Made by a program: the position numbers and the translations under genes. Under the pieces are notes generated by a model. It ran no database searches, had not been told where the DNA came from, and was given only the letters and a program-made list of their open reading frames with translations. DNA of 64,000 nt from Mastigamoeba balamuthi (lineage: Eukaryota; Evosea; Mastigamoebida; Mastigamoebidae), in contig CACRSC010000002.1 of assembly GCA_902651635.1 (NCBI GenBank), positions 523,655 to 587,654 of the forward strand, in the 5' to 3' direction. Shown piece after piece: positions 31,548-43,742 of the stretch. How positions within the stretch are numbered: the first letter of the stretch is position 1; each line of letters opens with the position of its first letter.

Positions 31548-34500
31548 ATGAGCAAGCTCATCGTGGCCGCCGTGCTCCTGCCGGCGCTCTGCCTGGCAAC
31601 CAACTACGTTCCGCCGGCCCAGTGGCCCCTGGTCTTCATGCCGTACAACGAGTCGGACCCGTACCCCACCGCCTACGAGCGCGCCGCGACGTTCTGGTAC
31701 TCGCTCTTCCGCGTGTCGTTCGCTCGGACCACCACCGGCACGTACCTCAACCTCAACGCCGACCTCTTCTCGTCGACCACCCTCCCCATCGGCACCGTCG
31801 ACCTCCTCGGCCCCCGCCGCATGGGCCTCAACACCCTCCGCGGTGCCCGCTACCACGCCTTCGATCGGTGCGCCCACATACCCCGCCGCCTTTTTCGATT
31901 CTTTAGGCGGTGGCTTTTTCCGCCACCCCGACAGAACGCGGACCCGCCGCTTCCTTCCGTCTCGCATGTTACCCGATCGGGACATGACATTCTCCCTTAC
32001 TTTCGGTTTTCCTTCTCGCCCGACTTCATCACCGGTGCGGCGGGATTGACCGTGTGGCCGTGCTATGCAGTTTCCACCACTGCCTGAGCGCGGCGGGGAG
32101 CTCGATGGACGCGTCGAACATGACGTCGCAGACGACCGACTGCTCGGGCACTACCGACACGACTCGCTGGGCCAACTGGCTGCTGGCCACGACGGACCTG
32201 ACCAAGGTCAAGGAGCCCTCGTACGCCAGGCCCTTCACCCCGCTCGGCTGGCACCCCCTCTACGCCCCCAGGCTCGCCATCTGTACGCACACGCCCCCTC
32301 GAGAGTCACCACCGCTCGTCATTTCGGATTTCCACTCTTTTTCCTGGGTCTAAATTTAGATTAACACGCGTCACCCGCGCAGCCGACATCGTGTGCCAGG
32401 GTGCGTGGTCGTCCGTTGCCAACAAGTGGGGCGTGTGCGGCAGCAGCGACCGCCTCCAGGCACGCCCGTGTGAACTTGATTAAGTTCACTTAATTGTTCT
32501 CTCCCTGCGCAGCTGCGTGATTCCGGCCTGGAGCTGTCGTGCGGTGGCACGTTTGGCGTCGACAGCATCACGGGCAACGTGAACTCGTACGCGATCTCGT
32601 GCCTCCAGACGGAGCTCGCTGAGGCCAGCTCTACGGTGGCCCCCTCCTGGGGAGGCGAGTTCGCGGCGACCGCGGGCCACACGGTCAACAAGGCGGGCAA
32701 TCTGGCGTACTTCATCAGTCTCTACGACGATGTCGCGGACGTGATCCAGGTCATCATCGAGAACGAGACTGCGCCGATCGATGTGCCCGCGCTATACGGA
32801 GGGGGCAACAACTACATGTACGTCACTGCGCTGCCGATCTCGAGCTTCGCGGGCAAGAGCTGCGTCGGGTACAGGTTCAACACGACCAACACCCTCACTG
32901 GCGCCTCGTACATGTACCCGCCGTCGGGCTGGTTCATGACGACGGACCTCGGCACCTGCCAGGAGAACATCTGCGAGTGCGTCCACGGTGACGGCACGTG
33001 CTGCTCCGACGGCTGCCACTTTGATGCCGCCGGCACCAGCTGCGGGACTCCGGGCAGCCAATGCTTCCTCGGTCCCACGTGCTCCGGGACCTCTGCTGTC
33101 TGCCAGCCCGCGGGGTTCGCACCCAACGGCACTCTGTGTGGCCTTTCGAACCAGGTGAGAGACCCTTGGTCCCCGCCGATTATTGTCGAGTACGCTAACC
33201 GGCTCTCAAACACTCGAAGACCAACACGACGTGCGACTCGTATGACACCTGCGACGGTTTCGGATCCTGCGTGTCCAACATCGCGGTGGTCGGTACGCTC
33301 TGCGGCGACACGACGACGACCTCGTGCCACGCACCGGACACGTGCAATGGGGCGGGCGAGTGCCTCTCGGGCGACGTCTCGGACGGGACAGTCTGCGGAG
33401 TCAACAACACCTGCCGCAGCGACATCTGCGAGGCCGGCATCTGCGTCACCACGCACGCCGCCAACGGCACGATCTGCGCCAACGTCGCCGACGGTTCCTG
33501 CACGCTCGACTCGGAGTGCTGGTCGGGGACCTGTACACCCGAGTACGAGCCGTCGTCGCATGTCTGCCAGACGGCCAGCCCTGGCAACCCCTGCGACGCC
33601 GACGACCACTGCTCTGGCACGTCGAGCACGTGCGTGCCGACCTATGCTGCGGAAAACACTTCGTGCGGCTCTGCGTCTTCCTGCACGGAGGCGCCTATGT
33701 GCAACGCAGTTGGTGTCTGTCAGTCTTCGGTGTTCACTCCAAGTGGCACTCCTTGCGGCCTCGCCAACCAGGTGATGTCCCTCGACTCCTGACAAATTAT
33801 AGTGTTGTCGTCTCACGCGCCATCTCGCGACAGACCAACACGACCTGCGACCGATGGAACACGTGTGACGGCGCAGGAACCTGCGCCGATAACTTCGCTA
33901 CTATCGGCACTGCCTGCGGCGACACGACCGCCAGGACCTGCCACGCGTCGGACTCGTGCAACGGGGCCGGCACATGCATATCCGGCAACGCCCCCGAGGG
34001 AACAGTCTGCGGCGTCAACAACACGTGCCGCAGCGACCTCTGCAGTGCCGGCACCTGCGTGACCACAGAGGCCGCCAACGGCACTGTCTGCGCGAATACC
34101 GCAGACGGCATCTGCACGCTCAACTCTGAGTGCACATCGGGCGTCTGCAACTCTGTGTTCCAGCCCGCTTCGCACGTTTGTCAGACGGCCAGCCCTGGAA
34201 ACCCCTGCGACGCGGATGACCATTGCTCGGGCACATCGGGCACCTGCGTTACGACCTACGCTGCCGAAAACACGACGTGCGGCTCCTCGTCGTCCTGTGT
34301 TGAGGCGCCGCTGTGCAACGCAGTCGGTGTCTGCCTTGGGTCGTCGAACAAGCCCAGCGGCACGCCTTGCGGCCTCGCCAACCAGGTGAGCAGAAATGTT
34401 TGAGAGGTCATTCTAACAGAGCTGCTCAGACTAACACGACCTGCGACGGATGGAACACGTGCGATGGCGCAGGAACCTGCGCCAACAACTTCGCTACTAT

Positions 34501-37369
34501 CGGCACACCCTGTGGCGACACAACTACCAGGACCTGCCACGCGTCGGACTCGTGCAACGGAGCCGGCACCTGCATCTCCGGCAACGCCCCCGAGGGAACA
34601 GTCTGCGGCGTCAACAACACGTGCCGCAGCGACCTCTGCAGCGCCGGCACCTGTGTGACCACCGAGGCCGCCAACGGCACTGTCTGCGCGAATACCGCTG
34701 ATGGCATCTGCACGCTCAACTCGGAGTGCACGTCGGGCGTCTGCAACGCCGTGTATCAGCCCGCTTCGCACGTCTGCCAGACTGCCAGCCCTGGCAACCC
34801 CTGCGACGCCGATGACCATTGCTCTGGCTCCTCTGCCACTTGCGTGACGACGTACGCTGCGGTCAACACTAGCTGCGGGTCTGCCTCGCTGTGCGTAAAC
34901 GCGCCGCTGTGCAACGCAGTCGGTGTCTGCCAGAGTGCCACCAACATGGCGGACGGCACGTATTGTGGCAGCGCCAATCCTCTGCTGAGCTGCGACGCTG
35001 ATGATCTCTGCCTGAGCGGCGTCTGCCACAACTACGTGCAGCCCAACGGCCACGTCTGCCGCAACTCGTCGGACCCCGACGGCTGCGATCCAGTCGAGGT
35101 GTGCAACGGCATCAACACGACGTGTCCGGCGGACGTGCCGTGCACTGACTGCAGGCGGTACACGAGCTGGTGGGTCTGCGACGCCCGCCCAGAGTGCCAG
35201 TGGTGTGGCCAGTGGGGCTGCCAGAACTACTCTGCCGGGTCGCCCTACTGCCGCGAGCCTGCCTGCGGGTCGTTCACCACCGACAACATCGAGACCACCT
35301 GGGACAATGACTCCCACGTGTGCCCGTACACAGGACTGCCCAGCGGCTCGCTCGAGGTTGTCACCCCGGTCCTGCGCGCTGAGGCCTCTATCCTGCGCTC
35401 GATCTGCTTTGTCGTCCACGTGGACACGGCGTACAACTCTTCCACTCTGGACACGACTACCTTCGACCTGACCGTCGTCGTCTACAACTCCTCTGGCGCG
35501 GGCAACAGGCCTGGGACTCTGCTCTACACCCGCTCTGTCAACGTCCCTGTGATCTACGTTGGTCTCAACCTGGTGGAGATCAACCTGACGACGACCACCG
35601 CGGATTACATCGTGATACCCGGCGGCGAGAGGCACTGGGTCGGCATCTCGTACTGCGACCACTGCCCGCACATCGACCTGGCGGTCCTCGAGTCCGCGCT
35701 CAACGCGTCGTTCGTCCGCGACCCGTCCGAGGCCCTTCCTGTGCCAGGCCTGACTCCTCCGGAGTGGAACCACACCGACGAGACTTTCGACATCTCTGTC
35801 GACACGTTCTACGGCGTCTGCGGTGACGGCGTCGTCGCTGGAACTGAGCAGTGCGACACCATCGACCCGCAGAAGTTCTGCGGCGAGGACTGCATGTGCC
35901 CCGAGGACTCGATCCTGGATCCCGACGGCAGCTGCGCGTGCAACCACACGCTGCCGCAGCTCGACGGCCACCACTTCATCGCGCCGCCCTTCATGGAGGC
36001 CGAGCTGGTCACTCTTCCTGTAGACACCGTGGACCTGTCCGTTTGGCTGCCACAGACCCGCCCTGTCAGGACCGACGCGTGGGGCCGCATCGTGAACCCG
36101 CGTGACGGCAGCAACCTGACGCACTTCGACCGCTGGCCGCTGCATCGCACTCCGTGCTGGCTGTACGGCGAGACCAACGCGACGGTTGAGGAACTCATCA
36201 CGTACGGCGCCCCGATCGTGATCGCGTTCGACTCGTACTACGTGCTGCGGTTCGCGATGGAGGTTACGTGGATGGAGAACGTGACGATGTACCGCAACCC
36301 CAACGTCGACAGGCACATGTCGGCCAAGCTGTCGTTCGATCTCCTCATCAACAGGCAGCTGACTGTCTCGTCGAATATCACGATCCTCGACTCGACTGTG
36401 CTCTGGGCGTACATCCGCCATGGCTTCCTCGTCATCCCCGACACAGGCCTGCCGTACTTCGACATTAACCTCGAGACCATGGCCAAGATTGACGGCATCT
36501 ACATCGAGAACGACTCGTTCTACTACATCGCGCACACCGGGTCGAAGATCTCATGGATCTCCAAGCCCGAGCAGTTCGAGTTCAACATCGAGGGCCACTC
36601 GATCATGCAGTCGTGGCGCTTCAACGTGTTCCTCAACAACACCGCTGTGTGCTCGCTGGGCAACTCGGACAATTTCACGCTGGGCTACTCGCTGATCGCC
36701 ATCGAGGGCGATGTCTCTCCTGCCTCTCAGAGGATGGTCTTCTCGCTCGCCACGGGGGAGAACTGGTGCTCTGTCTCGAACACGACTGTTGCCCTCACGG
36801 CGCAGATGGCGACATATGCCAGGCCGGACTACGTCCCGGCACACATCACCAGGAGGTTCCTGCGCGGATCCCACGTGTATGCTCTGGTCTCTGTTCCGCA
36901 GCAGTACGGCATTACCACTACAGCCGTGTACCTGGTCGATGCCGAGGTCTCGGGTGACGCGCTGTTGATCTCTCCTGGGCCTGTCCCAGCGACGTGGGAA
37001 CTGACGAACCTGACGTGCCCTGGCCTGCTCTCGAACGAGGTCTGCTACTCGATCTACCTGCCGCACGACGACCTCAGGGAGGACGCGCAGCTGACGCTGC
37101 TCTCGCGGGTGTATGTCGACATCGCAGTCAAGCGCCGCGCGACGATCAACAGCGCGCGTACTGCGGTCGCAGGGTCGCGCATCTTCCTGACGTCCCGCAA
37201 GCCCTCTGTGACGCCAGACGGGGCTGCAGCTCCGCCGACGCAGAAGGTGATCGTGTACGGAGTCACTCCCATGTTCCTCGTCGCGGTCGGCACACTGGCC
37301 GCCGTCTCGGTGCTTAGCGTAGTCGCTACGGTGTGGTTCATCAGCAACCGCCGTGTCTCTGCTCTGTGA
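31548..37369 (+). CDS. Large single-pass membrane glycoprotein with tandem disintegrin-like Cys-rich repeats
   Basis: Seven exons (31548-31867, 32071-32282, 32383-32459, 32513-33154, 33220-33771, 33834-34385, 34430-37369) give about 1,764 residues. A signal peptide (MSKLIVAAVLLPALCLA) comes first. The ectodomain has many N-glycosylation sequons. Three Cys-rich repeats of about 184 residues follow, each with CNGAG-C, CGVNNTCRSD-C, CDADDHCSG and CGLANQ. The first two are separate 552-nt exons; the third begins the last exon. A disintegrin-like piece, CDPVEVCNGINTTCPADV, and a CGDGVVAGTEQCD motif (DUF4215-like) follow, then a beta-rich region. A C-terminal TM, FLVAVGTLAAVSVLSVVATV, leaves an 11-residue basic tail. 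Exon 3 ends CAG|GCACGC, a GC donor. It is probably a surface adhesion or coat protein; no enzyme motif is seen. Confidence 0.85.
33220..34977 (+). repeat. Three tandem copies of a 552-base coding unit
   Basis: Units lie at 33220-33771, 33834-34385 and about 34430-34977. The first two are complete exons of exactly the same length, split by short phase-0 introns. The second and third units are nearly identical over the first 350 bases, so that duplication looks recent. The third has lost its downstream intron and runs on into the final exon. Confidence 0.85.
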
Positions 37370-37937
37370 TCAGTTGACCACGACCTCTACTGGAAAGGCC
37401 TTGCAACTTGGTCAAGACAACCAGCTCACATGACAACACCAAACACACATGCAGTCATCACTCCAACAAACACATCAACCACACTCATCGACCACAAAAC
37501 CAGCCACTCCTCACCAACACAATCCACGCCCACTTGACACTTCCCGAAACATGTGAATGCTGGCCCGCGCCTTCGAGGCATCTCATCTATTGGCTGATTT
37601 GGCTTGCGTGTTTCTGTGCACCCATTCTCTATTTGATGCAGGTGAAGCAAGCAAGCTCTTGGTTACCGCAGCGCCTCCTTCATGCAGTGGGTTGAATCAC
37701 GGACACGGCACTCGACTTGACATGAAGGCGACCCCCAAAACTGCATTTGTTTCATTTTCGCTTTTTGTGATCCTCCGTGCAATTGCTAAGGCAACGACTT
37801 AGAAAGAGGACTTCCTGTGGTAAAAAGTGCAAGAAGAAGCACAAGAAGTCCAATGTCTCAAGCAGTTCCTTGATGCTGAATGTACTCTAATCACTTTATT
37901 TCAAAAAATGTTCAAGATCATTCACGCCTTGGTTTTA
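37370..37937. other. Transition from host gene to AT-rich island
   Basis: 568 bases. The first 150 are C/A-rich, low-complexity DNA (about 37410-37530). From about 37720 on the sequence turns AT-rich. No gene is seen. Confidence 0.5.
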
Positions 37938-38895
37938 TTACAAAACTGCCTGTAAATAAGAGGGCATTAAGTTGACCAACTTTTGGGCAAACTCCACTGA
38001 GAGTTGTCTCCACTCATTTCTAATACAGTGAACCAAGGCAGTAAGAGAACGAGGGTTTGACTCACTAACCCTGGCCTTCAGAATGGCTTAAACATTTTCA
38101 ATACCATTACAATCAGGGCTGCATGCTGGCCAGGGCAGAGTATGCACATTATGGTCATCCTTCCATTGGCAGCACAATTTTCTTCTATGCTTACTATCAT
38201 TGTCCTCTGCAAGGAGCCACTCATCATGATCCTCTTCATATGCATGTCTGATGGATGGCAGAAGTGCTTTTTGATAGATATCACATCTTTTCGGAATTCA
38301 GGCTCCCTGTAAAAATATGCAGCTTTCCGAATCCATGTGAAGAAAAGCACTCCCAAACCTGTACCTTCTGGGGGTACTTCACCTTCCTGATAAGAAATTG
38401 ATGACCATCAGATACTTGCCAGTGCTTTGCCTTTGATCCACCCAGCCAAAATGTTGTCTCATCACTAAACCATACATCTCTCCAATCTTGCAGCAGATTT
38501 TCCTGTGCAAAATCTATGCAAGCTTGTTGATGTGCTATTTTAAATAATGGAGCCTGAAACTTGGCCTGAGCAGCATGCAAACACCGGCGAATAGTAGAGA
38601 CAGAAGCCTGAAGGTGAAGGGATCTGCGCAGAGTAGCAGCTAAGTGAGGTGGCTTGGATTTGGCCCTGGATAGGATCCGTTTGCTATCTTCCTCTGAAGT
38701 TGCCCTTCTTGCTCTCTTGGTTGGTGGTGCTGTGGCCACAGTGTCAGGCCGGGTTTTCATCCAGTGCTGGGTTGATCCAAGTCCACAGTGCATGTACTGT
38801 GCAATGCGCTTCTTTCCCCACTGAGGGCCCTTGGGGTGTGAGTGCAGGAACCAAATCTCCCATCTCTGCTTCTCTGTAAGAGACATATTTAGCAT
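37938..38895 (-). mobile_element. Tc1/mariner-type transposase, broken copy
   Basis: The protein (about 320 residues) starts MLNMSLTEKQRWEIWFLHSH, a helix-turn-helix N-terminus. The first catalytic Asp lies in WFSDETTFWLGG. After a frame change near 38283 it continues LLAEDNDSKHRRK (second Asp) and LPWPACSPDCNGIENV (final Glu). That spacing and the NGIENV-x-AILK block identify the Tc1/mariner superfamily. A TAA replaces the expected TGG codon just after GIENV, at about 38088. With at least two disruptions the copy is inactive. Terminal repeats could not be fixed; a weak candidate for the right end is near 39255-39290. Confidence 0.85.
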
Positions 38896-39329
38896 TAAGA
38901 GATAATGCAGAAAATAGATACTTCATGATCAGATTCTGAATCGAATGTTGACAATTCCTAATGAAACATTTCAGGAATTATTTAATCAAAAGATAACAGG
39001 GGACAGTTGTCAGTGATTTCTTCTGTAGCTGTGTGTTTTTGCTCTCTAGCTCAGCCAGGATTTCGGGAGCAGCAGTTATGATATTTCGGAATTCTGGACT
39101 AGTCAAGTTGTAGACAATATTCAGGTCTTGATATCCAATTCCTAGGGCATTCAACGAATATGTGCAAAACTTATTCAATCTTGATCCTTTTTTGAAACAG
39201 AGTAATAATGCTAAATGAACTACCACAGATTGCCAGTTATAATAAACAGTTGATCATCACTGTGACTTTTGTGCATGGAGCACTAAATCTTTAGCAATGG
39301 TTTTTTCAGAGCTAGATTCAATTGCCAAA

Positions 39330-40745
39330 TTTGCAGCACTCCCTGTTTCCAGGGGCATTCAAACCAGAGAAAAACGGGGAGGGGAGGCAGGGGATGGGCA
39401 AGTCTTTCTTGCCCACCTACCATGAATTGTGGCGATTCTGCAGAGGGGGGGGAGGTAGAAGGGAGTACATATGTTCGTGAAGGGAAAAACAGGAGGGGAA
39501 TTAAGGGGGATTAAGGGGGATTAAGGGGAATTAAGGGGAGACTCAAGGGGAAGGAAGGGATGAGCAGGAGAGGGAGTACACACCTTGAGGTCCTTGGCAT
39601 CCTGTCACACAATTAACAGTGTTCATGCACAGAGCTGCCAGTTCATTGGCTCCCACTTGAACTTAGGGCTGTACAGTACAGCCATGTACTTGGTGACAGC
39701 CCATACCAGAGTGTGGAGGCTGTTGCCTTTTCATGGCCGTGCAGTAGCAGCTGGGGAAGGCGGCATAGCACGCACAGGCAGGGGGCAGGGGGGGGGCAGA
39801 AGGAGAGGCCGCAGACATGTGTGACTGTTGTTGTCGAATGCAGAGGGGAGTACAGAGTGTTTTTAAGTGTCAAAAATCAGGCGAAGTGCATTATCTCTTC
39901 AATCGTTTTTCAGTGAAAAACTGAGAAAAACAAGAAAGTCACATCGCATCAATCATGACATGTGCTGTATGCACATAAAACGCAATTTGCACTACTGATG
40001 AATTATTTGCTAAATACACATTCAGTGCATACATTGCTTCAATTGCTATTCTCGCCAAAAGCCCAGCCAACCTACTCACCAAAAACCCAGCCAACCAACA
40101 TGGTCAAGTTCCAGATCAACCCCATCATTGCTGCAAAAATAGCCAGACAGCAGTGTCTCCTGCACAAACTGCACAAGTCCATTGCCAAAGCACACTGGGG
40201 TTACCCATCCAATTCCTGGAACGGGTATTTCAGTGGTACAGAGGGCCAGATACTTCCTTCAAGAAGCTGAGGGACCTGCTGAACCTGCTGCTATACTTCA
40301 AACACTATGAAGTGCTTGCCTCTGAGACACTCCTGGAGGCTCCCAATCCACGCAACTTCTGGTACATAATGGCTTGATACTGGCTCAACCTGGCAGAGCA
40401 TGTCAACGAGATGAAGCTAAGGCCCACCTAAATTTGCAACACAACACAATATTAGAATTCTTCTAAATGAAAAAAGTATCAATTCATTATTAATCAAATG
40501 ATAATTTAGGACATGCATGAACTCATTTGCTAATTTATTCTAATATGTAAAACGTGTATTTATCAATTCAATTGCTTATTATAAATGAATCAACCTGATA
40601 CTAATTTTCGAAATTAATGCACAAAGTGTCTGGAATGCCTGGACTTCTGAGGCCAACTGGCTTCCTTCACCCTGGTCTCATACAATCCTTGGATCTGTAG
40701 ATGTTAAGGCCATTGATATCTCATGGCCCAGCAAGAAGCAGAACA
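39330..40745. repeat. Unclassified repeat, copy 1
   Basis: About 1.4 kb that matches 42010-43552 in the same order and orientation. It contains a decayed counterpart of the minus-strand exon near 39640-39760, and a plus-strand frame from ATG 40100. The plus-strand frame is damaged, and its splice donor equivalent (near 40420) reads CTAAGG instead of GTAAGG. It is therefore the more degenerate copy. A GGGGATTAA-type simple repeat lies at 39490-39550. Confidence 0.75.
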
Positions 40746-41209
40746 AGTTCTACAATATACATTTGGTCATCACTGCGCTTTAAGTGCTTAAGCGCTAAAA
40801 TAGTGCATGTAGTACTGATTTTTCAGTACTAGAATTAGTGCTAATTTAGTACTAATTTTCCAATGCACACGAGTCACATGAGTCGCATGATGCACATGAT
40901 GTGCATGATGCACATCAATCGAAAAACACAAATAAATTGATTTTAATTAATGCACTATATGCGCAACAGATACTACATGTACATAGTATGCATGTAGTGC
41001 TTCAATCGATATTCAATCAATTTAATCAATTGAATCACTACATGTAATTCAATTGCTACAATCGCTAAATGTGATTGAATTTCTCAAAAAAACTACTACT
41101 TGAAATGAGGACTGAAATAATTATAAAAATCTGTTTATATTTCTTTGCTGCTTCTGCAGCACTGTGCTGCTTTAGCAGCATAGTGCAGTGCCTCTTATGC
41201 TATGGTGAG

Positions 41210-42660
41210 AGTTACCACACATCATCGGGCCCCATGCTTGCCAGCGTGGTCATGTCATCTCAGTTGATGTCCTCCTGGTCATCCTGCTGCTCCTCCTGGT
41301 ACTTCTCCTGCTCAGGGGCCTCAGGGGCCTTAGGGGTCTCAGAGGCCCCGTTCTGCTAAATTCAGTTAGTGTAATCACAAGGGGAGGGCAGTGAACAGAG
41401 CCACTGGCCACTACAAAAGTGTTCAAAATTGATATTTGCACATGATGCGCATGGTGTGCATGGTGCACAAAAGGTACACAATTTGGTGGGAGAAAAACCC
41501 CCCTTTAGTAAAATTCGTTTAACACTTGACTACAGTGAGGGAAGAAGGGAACTGGGGGTGGAAGGGAAACACACACCTTTTGGCCCAGGCTCTTGTGCCA
41601 TGCCTGGGCCTCCTCCTCTGAGGAGGTGCTCGAGGTGAGCTCCTCCTCAGAGAAAGAGCTCCCCACACTGCTGCTGGCTGGGATGCTGCTTGGGCTGCAG
41701 CTGTGGCGGCGATGGCGGCTGCTGTTTTTCCTCACTGCCCGCTCCTGCTTGTCCTCCTTGTGCGCTTGCCTTCTGTACTTGTTGTTAGTATGCTCCTGGC
41801 AGCATTGGAGCCCCAGCTCCTCCACAAGCTGCTCCTGTGACGTTTTCTGTTAATTTTCACAAGAAAAACAGGGGGGGCAGGAGAGGGGGGAAAATGCACT
41901 GTCATTTGACTTAACCCTGTATAGATGGCAGTGTGAGTAGTGTCCACAATGGTGGCAACCATCCCGCCACCAACATTCATTGGTGGTGCTACTGGTGCAG
42001 CAGGTGCTGCTGGGACAGCACCTCCTGATTTGAGGGGCACCCAAACCTGTGAAAAATGGAGGGGGCAGGGAAAAACTGTGAAAAACTGGGAAAAACCGGA
42101 TAAAATGAGGAAGAGCAGGAAGGAGGGCAGGGAGGGCAAGAGGAGGGCAGAACGCATCCCACCCAACTCCTCCACCAGGCACTGCATCTCTGCCTCTAAC
42201 AGTTCAGGAATGGGCAAGTCCTTTTTGCCCACCTGCCATGAATTGTGACAGTTCTGCAGGGGGGAAGGGAACACAAACGTTAGTGAAGGGAAAACAAAGG
42301 GAGGGGGCAAGGGGGGATTAAGGGGGATTAAGGGGACTCAAGGGGAAGCAAGGGGGGAGCAGGGGAGGGAGCACGCACCTGAAATCCTTTGAGTCTCACC
42401 ACATGACTGGCAGTGCCCAGGCATGCAGCTGCCGGTCTGTGGGCTCCCATTTAAATTTCGGGCTGTACAGCACAGCCATGTACTCGGCGACAGCCCACAC
42501 CAGAGTGTGCAGGCTGTCACCTTTCCAAGGCCATGCTGCTGCAGCTGGGGAGGATGACATAGCGTGCACAGGCGGGGGCGGAGGGGCGGAAGGGGGGACC
42601 GCAGATATGCGTGACTGTTGTTGTCGAATGCAGAGGGGAGTATAGAGTGTTTTTAAGGTG
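41210..42660 (-). CDS. Repeat-borne spliced gene of unknown function (minus strand)
   Basis: Reading leftward, coding blocks alternate with C/T-rich introns ending in CAG or TAG. The blocks are: about 42560-42390 (TLVWAVAEYMAVLYSPKFKW), 42255-42170 (SWQVGKKDLPIPELLEAEMQ), 42050-41920 (Pro/Ala/Val-rich, NVGGGMVATIVDTT), 41850-41575 (Lys/Arg- then Ser/Glu-rich), and 41355-41210 (PEAPEQEKYQEEQQDDQED). The pyrimidine-rich introns differ from the host's GTGCGY style. Two in-frame stops (near 42385 and 41263) may be breaks or unrecognised splice sites. The function is unknown; the basic and acidic segments suggest a nuclear protein. Confidence 0.4.
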
Positions 42661-43552
42661 TCAGAAAAAATCAGGCTAAGTGCGTCATCGCTCCAATCGT
42701 TTTCCAGCGAAAAATCGGAGAAAATGGCAACGTCACATCACGTCAATCGCGTCATGCACTGCATGTGCATCAAACACATTTTGTGCTTGTATCTCATTTT
42801 ATTCAGTCATTAGATACGTATTCAGCACATATATCACTACATATGCTGCACTCGCTAAAAGCCCAGCCAACCTACTTGTCAAAAACCCAGCCAACCAACA
42901 TGGTCAAGTCCCAGGACAACCCCATCATTGCTGCAAAAGTAGCCAGGCAGCAGCATCTCCTGCACAAGCTGTACAAGTCCATTGCAAAAGCACGCTGGTG
43001 GTACCCTGTCCAATTCCTGGAACGGGTATTTCAGCGTTATGGAGGGCCAGACACCCCCTTCAAGAAGCTGGGAGACCTGCTGGACCTGCTGCTATACTTC
43101 AAACACTATGGAGTGCTTGCCTCTGAGACGTCCCTGGAGGCTCCAGACCCAAGCAACTTTCAGCGCATGATGGCTCGATGCTGGCTCTACCTGGCAGAGC
43201 ATGTCAACGAGATGGAGGTAAGGCCCACTTAAAAAATCATCCATCACACAACACAATTTATTTCATCTGAATGATATCAGTATCAATTCACTATTAAATC
43301 AATTGCTAATTTCAGGGCACGCATGTATCTATGTGTCAATTTATTCTAAAAATTTAAAACGTGCATTTATCAATTCAATTGCTTATTATAAATGCATCAA
43401 CCTGATAACTTATTTTCGAAAAATTTCACAGTGTCTGGAATGCCCGGACTTCTGAGGCCAACTGGCTTCCACCACCCTGGTCTCGTACGATCCACGGGTC
43501 TGTGGATGTCAAGGCCATTAACATCTCACGGCCCAGCAAGAAGCAGGACAAG
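42010..43552. repeat. Unclassified repeat, copy 2
   Basis: The better preserved copy of the unit at 39330-40745. It carries the 3' exons' counterpart of a minus-strand spliced gene (see 41210-42660) and a plus-strand gene from 42900. Similarity with copy 1 fades beyond CAGCAAGAAGCAG-ACAAG at its right end. No terminal repeats or target-site duplications were found, so it may be a duplicated gene pair and not a transposon. Confidence 0.75.
42900..43455 (+). CDS. Repeat-borne gene of unknown function (plus strand)
   Basis: I do not recognise this protein. Exon 1 begins MVKSQDNPIIAAKVARQQH and continues with a helical, aromatic-rich sequence (WYPVQFLERVFQRYGG, LLDLLLYFKHYGV, CWLYLAEHVNEME). A GTAAGG donor at about 43217 and an AG at 43430-43431 would add CLECPDF and a stop, giving about 112 residues. 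Copy 1 encodes the same start at 40100. The reading frame is conserved between copies in most of its length, which suggests it was once a gene. Confidence 0.45.
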
Positions 43553-43742
43553 CAAGTGGTTCTTCTGATGAAAACTGAGACTGTCTTCTTTTCTCTTCCC
43601 CCTGCACATACTTTCTTGGTCTTCCTGCTTCTTCCAACACTCTTCTCTCTGCACATGCCCTCTGATAACAATGGTTTGTCAGCCATATTTCATTGTGTAT
43701 TTTCTTGGGGCAAAAAGGAAAAAAACTAGTGTATGGTATTCA

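Noticed and set aside
34256-36535. 759-codon open frame on the minus strand
   Set aside because: It lies fully antisense to the Cys-rich membrane protein; its Val/Arg/Ala/Asp-rich composition is the mirror of GC3-biased coding DNA.
39480-39560. Telomere-like GGGGATTAA repeats (also at 42300-42350)
   Set aside because: The units are irregular and internal, occur in both copies of the unclassified repeat, and correspond to C/T-rich intron DNA of its minus-strand gene.
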